A stretch of 64,000 bases of DNA from Enoplolaimus lenunculus (taxonomy: Eukaryota; Nematoda; Enoplea; Enoplida; Thoracostomopsidae), in assembly GCA_030248215.1 (NCBI GenBank), contig JASANG010001718.1:186001-250000 (forward strand), read 5' to 3'. Below, one piece after another: positions 57,919 to 64,000 of this stretch (its first letter is position 1; the number at the start of each line of letters is the position of its first letter). The notes under the pieces were generated by a model. That model made no database searches. It was not told the origin of the DNA and worked only from the letters and a program-made list of their open reading frames with translations. Made by a program: the position numbers and the translations under genes.

Positions 57919-60900
57919 CCCTTTGTTTATTTTCTGCTCCAGTTAGCATTTCATTAAGCACCGACAGATCGAGGCCGTACGCTTCAAAATCAGTTTTGTA
58001 ATCTGGCACATTTCCAGCAGGCATCATTTGTTTATCTTCTAATTGCAAGCCGTTGGTTTGATCCATTGTTTCCGTTGTTACCAGTAGATTTGCGTCAATT
58101 GAACCAATATCATCATGCTGTTTATCCATCGCCGTAGCTGTGAAGCCGAAAGCTGGTACAGTGCCTTCTTGAAACTCAGATGCCAGTTCATTCCTTCGAA
58201 AGCCAAAACTTGTATCAGACTGTAAGGTTTCGTCGATTGTTGGAAATTCTTGGGGTTCTGGTTGATCTACAAAATGAATTTCGTTGCATTCTTGGAGCCG
58301 ACCGCTTTCGTTGTTGGCAAAATTGAGATGGTCGCAGGCAATGTCTTCTCGGGCTGGACCTACGTCCAATTGCAGCGCTTCTTTATGAGGATCATTAACC
58401 TCTGCTGTTTCTGAAGCCGAATACAATTCACCAAGGGCAGAAAAATCAATTTCAGGTGGGTTGAAACTCCCAGGCGGATGCGTTGCCAGTAAATCCTGGT
58501 TCTCATTTGGTATGACTTCCTGATTTTCTACAATTTCGCTGCCCATTAGTTGGGAATTGCTTTGAATAGAGTACTCAAACGCAAGATTGCCTTCTGCAGG
58601 ATCAGTATCACTGGGTTCTGCCAGCTCAGAAAAGTGTCCAGTAGTCCCCAGGTATCCTGATTCTGAACCATTTGTCTCGTTTATTTCAACGTTGAGAACA
58701 GTAGCTGTTTGAGTAGGCGTCTCTGTTTCATCCGGAATTACAATTGATTCAAAAGTTTGCTGTTCTAAAAACATATTTTCTCTCGGTTCATCAGTAGCCA
58801 ATTGCACATCAACTGGAGTCACTATTTGATCTTCTAACGCATCTTGAGAAGTCGTTGAAGTAATTACTTGGCTAGGCATACATGACAGTTCCGAAGAAGT
58901 CACCTGAATTTCACCAAGAGCGCTTAAATCAAACGCCGGAGGTTCAAAAGCTTCGATGTAATTATTGCCAAGCTGCACTTCATTACTGCGACATTCTTGA
59001 CCAGTTGCCTGATTTGACAAAACATTCGTTTTCTGGTTCGACCCGTCGTTGTTTGTTTCAAGATGAACTGAAGTTTGTTTTTGCAAAATACATAAATCGA
59101 TCTCAGAAATCGCAGGAGGCTCGTAATGTTTGATGTAATTGTTGCTATTCGTTGAAAAATCACTTATGTCTTCATGACCAGTTGCCTGATTTGGAAGTAC
59201 ATTCGCGTCCGAACTGAACTGTTCTTGTAAAACACTTAGGTCGATTTCAGGAACGACAATGTGTTGATCGACCGCAGAACGTTCAACAGTTCCAACGTAA
59301 TTGCTGCTTGAAACGACCTCTTCGCTAGAATTTTCTTCGTCTGTTATCTGATATGAAAGGACATTAGTTTCTTGACTGAATGCATCGTTTAGTTCATCCG
59401 GAATCGGGACATTACAACGTTGTAAAACACTTAAATCTATCTCTGGAACCGAAATGCCGACAGTAGGAGGTAGGCAGGTTTCGGTATAGTTGCCACTCAA
59501 AATACCTTCATCGTTAATATTTTCGTCACCAGTTACCAGGTTTGTCAAAACATTCGTTTGTTGACTAATTTTCTCTCGAGATACATCTTGCTGTAAGACG
59601 CTTAAATCGATTTCTGGAACACAAGCGTTTTGATCAACTGCAGAAGGTTCAGACGTTTCAAAATATTTCCTGGTCAATCGCTCGTCATCGTTACTGTTTT
59701 CTCGACCAGTTGCCTGGTATGTAAAAGTATTTGTTTTCTGAGTGAATTCCTCGTTTGGTTCAACCGATACCCAGGCTACGTCTTGCTGTAGGACACCTAA
59801 ATCCATCTCAGGAACCGGACACTTCACCACAGTGTTAGTCGAAGTCTGTTGAAATTCGTCTAGACACGTTTTATCCAGGGTTTGAAGTTCAGTTCTCCAA
59901 AGGTTTGACTGATGAAACCGTTGTCCTTGGGCCAAAGTGACTCCTGGAGGTTCGTCAAACTGACTCGCACATCCATCAGGCTCAACTCGTTTGCCAACCG
60001 CTTCTGTTCGAGTTGCGTTGTTTGCATTTAAAACGTTTATATCAAATTCAGGCATCGTGCAGCCTTCTTGTTTATGCTGGGTTTGATTTGCCGTTTCCCA
60101 TGGGTTTGACTCAATGAATCCAAATTCTTGAGCCAAGGTTACCTTTGGAGGCTGCTGAAATTCCATCACAGTTTTATCCGGCTCAGCTGGTTGAATGGCA
60201 GTTTCAATTTGCGCTTTCTCGCCTTGATTCAAAACGCTTAAATCAATTTTTGATACGACATGCTTGTCAAACTCGTTCTCTACCATATGCTGATTGCTGG
60301 ACTGGTATAAAGCATTTCTCCCATGTTCGTTGATGTCCGTAGTCTCCAAGTCCAATTCTGAATGAGGTATTTTACCTGGATGTTTAACGATTGGCTCGAC
60401 TTGTGTTCTCGCGACTTGATTCAAAACGCTTAAGTCCAGTTCAGGTACGACATTTCGGCCAAATTCATTCTCTACAAGATGCTGATTACTAGTTTGATCC
60501 AGAATAGTTCTCTGTTGTTCGTTGTTGTTTTTGATGTACGGATTCTCTTGCAAATGACATGTTTCACCGATTTGTTTAATGGTAGGTTCAGTTTGAGCTC
60601 TTTCGTTTTGGTTAATAATGTTTAAATCAATTTCTGGCACCATATTTCCGTCAAACCCATCTACGTCATGCTGTTTTGTGTTCTGAATTTGAATACTTGC
60701 TTCTAGTTCATAAATGTCCTTGACTTCCGGTTCCAACCGACATATCCCGCTGTCTTGCATATGATGGGCAGTGAATTGTTCCTGTTCCGTACGAGCGATA
60801 ACTGCTTCTATTTCACTTTGTTCATCTGCGTTCAAACAAGTTAAATCAATTTCCGGAGCTTTGAATTCTAAGGAAGGCGTAACTCCGGAATGGCCGTAAT

Positions 60901-61411
60901 CGTCAAGCCGAACTGCGGTTAAAGGCTCGGCCTTTTGTGAAAGAACGGGAGTGGGCAAAAATGGTTCCGGCCTGCCGTGGACCGGGATTTCAAACTTCGG
61001 CATTCCGCCATCTTGTATTAGTTGCGCAGTAGACTCTTCAATTTCAGCTCTCATCATAACAGCTTCAATGCGTGTACGCTCGGCGTCGTCCAGCCCGCTT
61101 AGATCCAACTCAGGCGGGTATATTTCAACTGGGGCATCAGATGGTCCCATGCCAGGCAAATGACCCCCTCTTGAAGATTTTGGATGAGTTTGATGACTAG
61201 ATGTTGCATGCTCTCGGGATCCAACTGAGGGTGGCATGGTTCTAGCTCCAAAAACTGGCGAAACGTCCAGAGACGAGTCGTAGAGGCCTGGGGGTGATGG
61301 ATTTTCGCTGGATTCTGTTGAAGATAGTGTTACCACGTTTGATGCAGCATTGGAAACAGCACTGCTCACAGAATCGGTCACGTTCGCTAACATACGTTTA
61401 AACGAAAACAT
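57919..61411 (-). CDS. Exon 1 of giant RIM/Piccolo-like scaffold (N-terminus)
   Basis: First coding exon, about 1,164 codons plus one base. The Met at 61411 is chosen because an in-frame TAG lies about 24 bases upstream with no convincing acceptor between. The N-terminus is a short amphipathic, Ser/Ala/Val-rich segment (MFSFKRMLANVTDSVSSAVS). The remainder is mostly disordered and acidic with about 14 copies of the DLSxL motif. Near 61030-61115 (LDLSGLDDAERTRIEAVMMR) and 60780-60865 (IDLTCLNADEQSEIEAVIAR) the motif keeps its full helix. Later copies (59,000-60,700) shrink to PEIDLSVLQ and sit in tandem units of about 55-65 residues that also carry a TNVLxNQATGxE block. The last copy (LDLSVLNEML) is just before the donor AGGG|GTAAGA at 57918, which leaves one base (phase 1). 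The function is inferred: a scaffold segment with reiterated Rab-effector-like helices. Confidence 0.82.
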
Positions 61412-64000
61412 TACAGTTCGATTTAAACACTATACATTTTAATTAGACTACAATTAAGGATTTTAATTACATAATCTTAAACTAGTTGAATTCAGCTCAA
61501 ATAAGTAATGGTTTCATGTTCCGTTCCGTTGTGTTCCACGTTCTCGGTCACTACAATGGAATTATATTTAAGGTCAAGTTTAATTTCAGGTATATTATTG
61601 CGGTGAGGCTTAAGCTTAAGTTAGAAATATGATTATGCTACTGTTATGGCCTTAACAATAACAATATAGGTCTGTAAAGTGACAATAAATGCATTAAAAA
61701 TAATAATAATAATGATATCCGCGAAAGTTTTGGCTTATGTGATTAGCCATAAACAGCCATAAACACAATTTTAGATTGCTAGTTCTTACCATTTCATTAT
61801 TCAGCGCAAAACGACTAAAAGATATATATCAATTAGCAATTTATATTCTCTCATGTTCATTGCCTCGAACGAGGCGTAATACTATCAATTTTAAACGCCA
61901 ATTAATTTTTATCGAAGATTACAAGTAACCCGAAATGTTACAATTGCGGTACTGAAATCAAACTTGACCGGAATCAGAACAAAATTTGCGCAGGAATTTT
62001 AGCAGAAATCCGAATTCCATTAGAATCCTTCCGTTATAGGAGCCAATCAGATTTCAAAATTAGACTCTTACTCACATTCGTAACATTTTACTGAGCCACT
62101 CTGAACGCATTTTTTCGCTTAAAACATTTGTTAAATTCAAATTCAAAAGATGTGTTGAAATCATTCTCCCTACTCTCCAAGAACCTGTGTCAAATTAAAG
62201 CAAACGAACAACGACTCAAAGCGCTGTTAAAGGTCTACCAAACCTAAATCCAACCTAATCAAACTTCCTTGAAAAGGCACACATTCAAAGCCTTATCCAC
62301 AACAAATGAACCGTGGCAGTGTGCCCCTTAAATTGACCATCTGCGGCATCACCGGCTCCGTTTTAAAATCGGGCGTGGGTTCAAACTCAAAGGTTTGTAT
62401 TCATTCTAGCCTCAATATAAATGGTTCCATGTGGCAGGAATAGACCTCACTTCGAGTATAATGTTTGTTTTTTTCAAGCAAAAGCACAAATTACTTTCGC
62501 AAAAAACATAACATGCGTATATATTTAGTACTGGGTGGGGGAACACAAGGGGCGGATTTAAGCTTACGCTAATCCAGCAGCATTAAACTAACTTTCAAGA
62601 TTAACTAAACTGCAGGTGTACGCTAAAACTCATTTGAAATCTTCATACATATTTCTAATTTAGGCTAAACTTAATGAATGTTTAGACACAACATAATTCC
62701 TGCACGGCACCAGTTACTTAAAACAAAAATAAGCTTGGCCTAAGCTCGTGTTGAACTTAAAAATAAGTTAGTCTAAGTTCAATTCATAATTCTAGTCCAG
62801 TCAGTCCGTCCAGTCATTTATGTTTTACTTAAACTTATATTCAAGTTTAGTTAAGCTATAATTTCAGTATAAGTTTTCAGAGAGTAATTTAAAATGTTTT
62901 CAAAATTAATAATCGCTAAAACATTAATGGTAAATGCGTTAAGTCTCATAAGCATCATTATCAAAAAACGTATATTAACCATAATTAACACAACATATTA
63001 AGCGAAGCCAAACAGAATTTTAGACTAATTTCATTATTTAAATGTCATATTGTTTTCTAAAAGTAAACATAATATATATTACTAATTGCAAACCAAGCTA
63101 AAGCTTAGAAGTCTGTGCGCCACACGGCCACACCTTGCCGGGACTACAGCTGCCATAAAGTTAAACCGCGTCGGACTCTTCACGGATCAATAAAAATTTA
63201 AATAGATTCCATACTTTCGCAAAATTATATATTACTTTCTAAACGTAACCATAATAAAATTACACGCCGAGCTAAAGCTTTGATGTCTGTAAACCAGAAC
63301 GGACCAAGGCGGACTTAAGGCATTGTTTAAAGGTTTTAGCGGCCTGGGGCCCCTTTCTGGCTACAGGTCTGCATCGAATAGCAATTTGACAGAGTTTAGT
63401 CTGGCTCACAGAGTGAAGTGTGCTTTCGGCACCTATAAAACGAACCCGCAACAAAACAAATTGATAGAAATCAACCTCAATCATAAAACTTTTCTTACGG
63501 TGACAGGTTTCCGCAGGGCACAATATAAATGTTTTTGCGACCCTGGGAAAAGTTTATAGCAAGTCACGGGGTGACCAGAGCGATCGCTCTCTCTAGAAAA
63601 ATGTTTGAGCCGGCTGGACCAGTTGTGGCTTTATTCGTTTTGCTATGCCGAATATCCTAAAATCTGTTCTGCTTAAATTAGGTTTAGCCCTTCTGACAGG
63701 CTTAGCTATTTATGGCATTATAGAATCGTCCAAAATAGATCGGATCTTTTCAAAGAATCGACTTAGTTTTTGATTAGTCTGAGATGAATCGGGTTTGCGT
63801 GTTTAGGTCAGCAACTTTTAAAGTAGAGTAAATCAAAATAAATGAAGCGTTTGAAAACCAATTTAAAAAGTTTAATTTGCATAGTTGTACAGTTGTTTAG
63901 CATCTAAATTGATCAATGATTTGTATAATCGCTTCTGAAAGTAAACATTTTATAGTTGGCTTAAGTTTAGCCACGAAAAGTAGCCGAACTCAAAAATTTA
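61412..64000. other. Upstream flank of the giant gene
   Basis: AT-rich sequence with no supported exon on either strand, a short (TAA)n tract near 61700, and scattered AAGCTTAAG/GGCTTAAGC words. No core promoter was recognised. A 5' non-coding exon or trans-splice site cannot be excluded. The 80-codon ORFs at 63270-63560 overlap a fragment resembling the SINE-like family. Confidence 0.4.

Noticed and set aside
1-64000. tRNA, rRNA or autonomous transposon genes
   Set aside because: No cloverleaf, rRNA-like block, transposase or reverse transcriptase motif was recognised by eye. A tRNAscan and a protein search would be needed to exclude small or decayed ones.

Overview
The window is animal (eukaryotic) DNA, AT-rich, and almost entirely occupied by one very large gene read on the minus strand. 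Eleven coding exons can be joined between 61411 (probable start Met) and 780. Every junction except the one entering exon 4 has GT/AG signals and matching codon phase. The acceptors are of the TTTTCAG/TTTTAG kind. The joined model encodes about 6,440 to 6,530 residues in the window, and the gene may continue beyond the low-coordinate edge. Degenerate GCCTAA/TTAGGC arrays occur in many places. TTAGGC is the nematode telomere repeat, so a nematode is my best guess, although introns of 12 and 21 kb would be long for Caenorhabditis. This assignment is an inference.

The protein looks like a presynaptic active-zone scaffold of the RIM/Piccolo/Fife/Clarinet type. Exons 6 and 7 together encode an eight-cysteine zinc finger. 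Its core (CPECSLRVCLNC, then WICNMC) matches the FYVE-related finger of RIM, rabphilin and Piccolo. Upstream lie about 5,500 residues of low-complexity, Gln/Thr/Ser/acid-rich sequence. They carry roughly 40 copies of a short motif, (P-E)-hydrophobic-D-L-S-x-L, which in its fullest form is LDLSxLSxEERxxIxxVMxRA. That full form resembles the first helix of the Rab-binding (SHD1/RabBD) domains of Slp, melanophilin, rabphilin and RIM. A reiterated Rab-effector-like helix on one giant chain is the most interesting feature of the window.

Layout from the gene's 5' end. 64000-61412: upstream or 5' flank, no gene seen. 61411-57919: exon 1. 57468-57179: exon 2. 57178-36384: a 20.8 kb intron full of small inverted-repeat elements. 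36383-33983: exon 3. 33982 to about 22150: an 11.8 kb intron with a 41-bp minisatellite (24582-25766) and several transposon-like elements. About 22149-16261: exon 4. 16260-11556: intron with a GC-rich tandem array. 11555-6917: exon 5. 6239-6029 and 4939-4781: zinc-finger exons. 4284-3007: polyglutamine exon. 2776-1828, 1310-1159 and 900-780: downstream exons. 779-1: intron, or a possible short terminal exon.

The introns contain at least six families of short non-autonomous elements with terminal inverted repeats, plus a SINE-like dispersed sequence. No intact transposase, reverse transcriptase, tRNA, rRNA or second protein gene was recognised.
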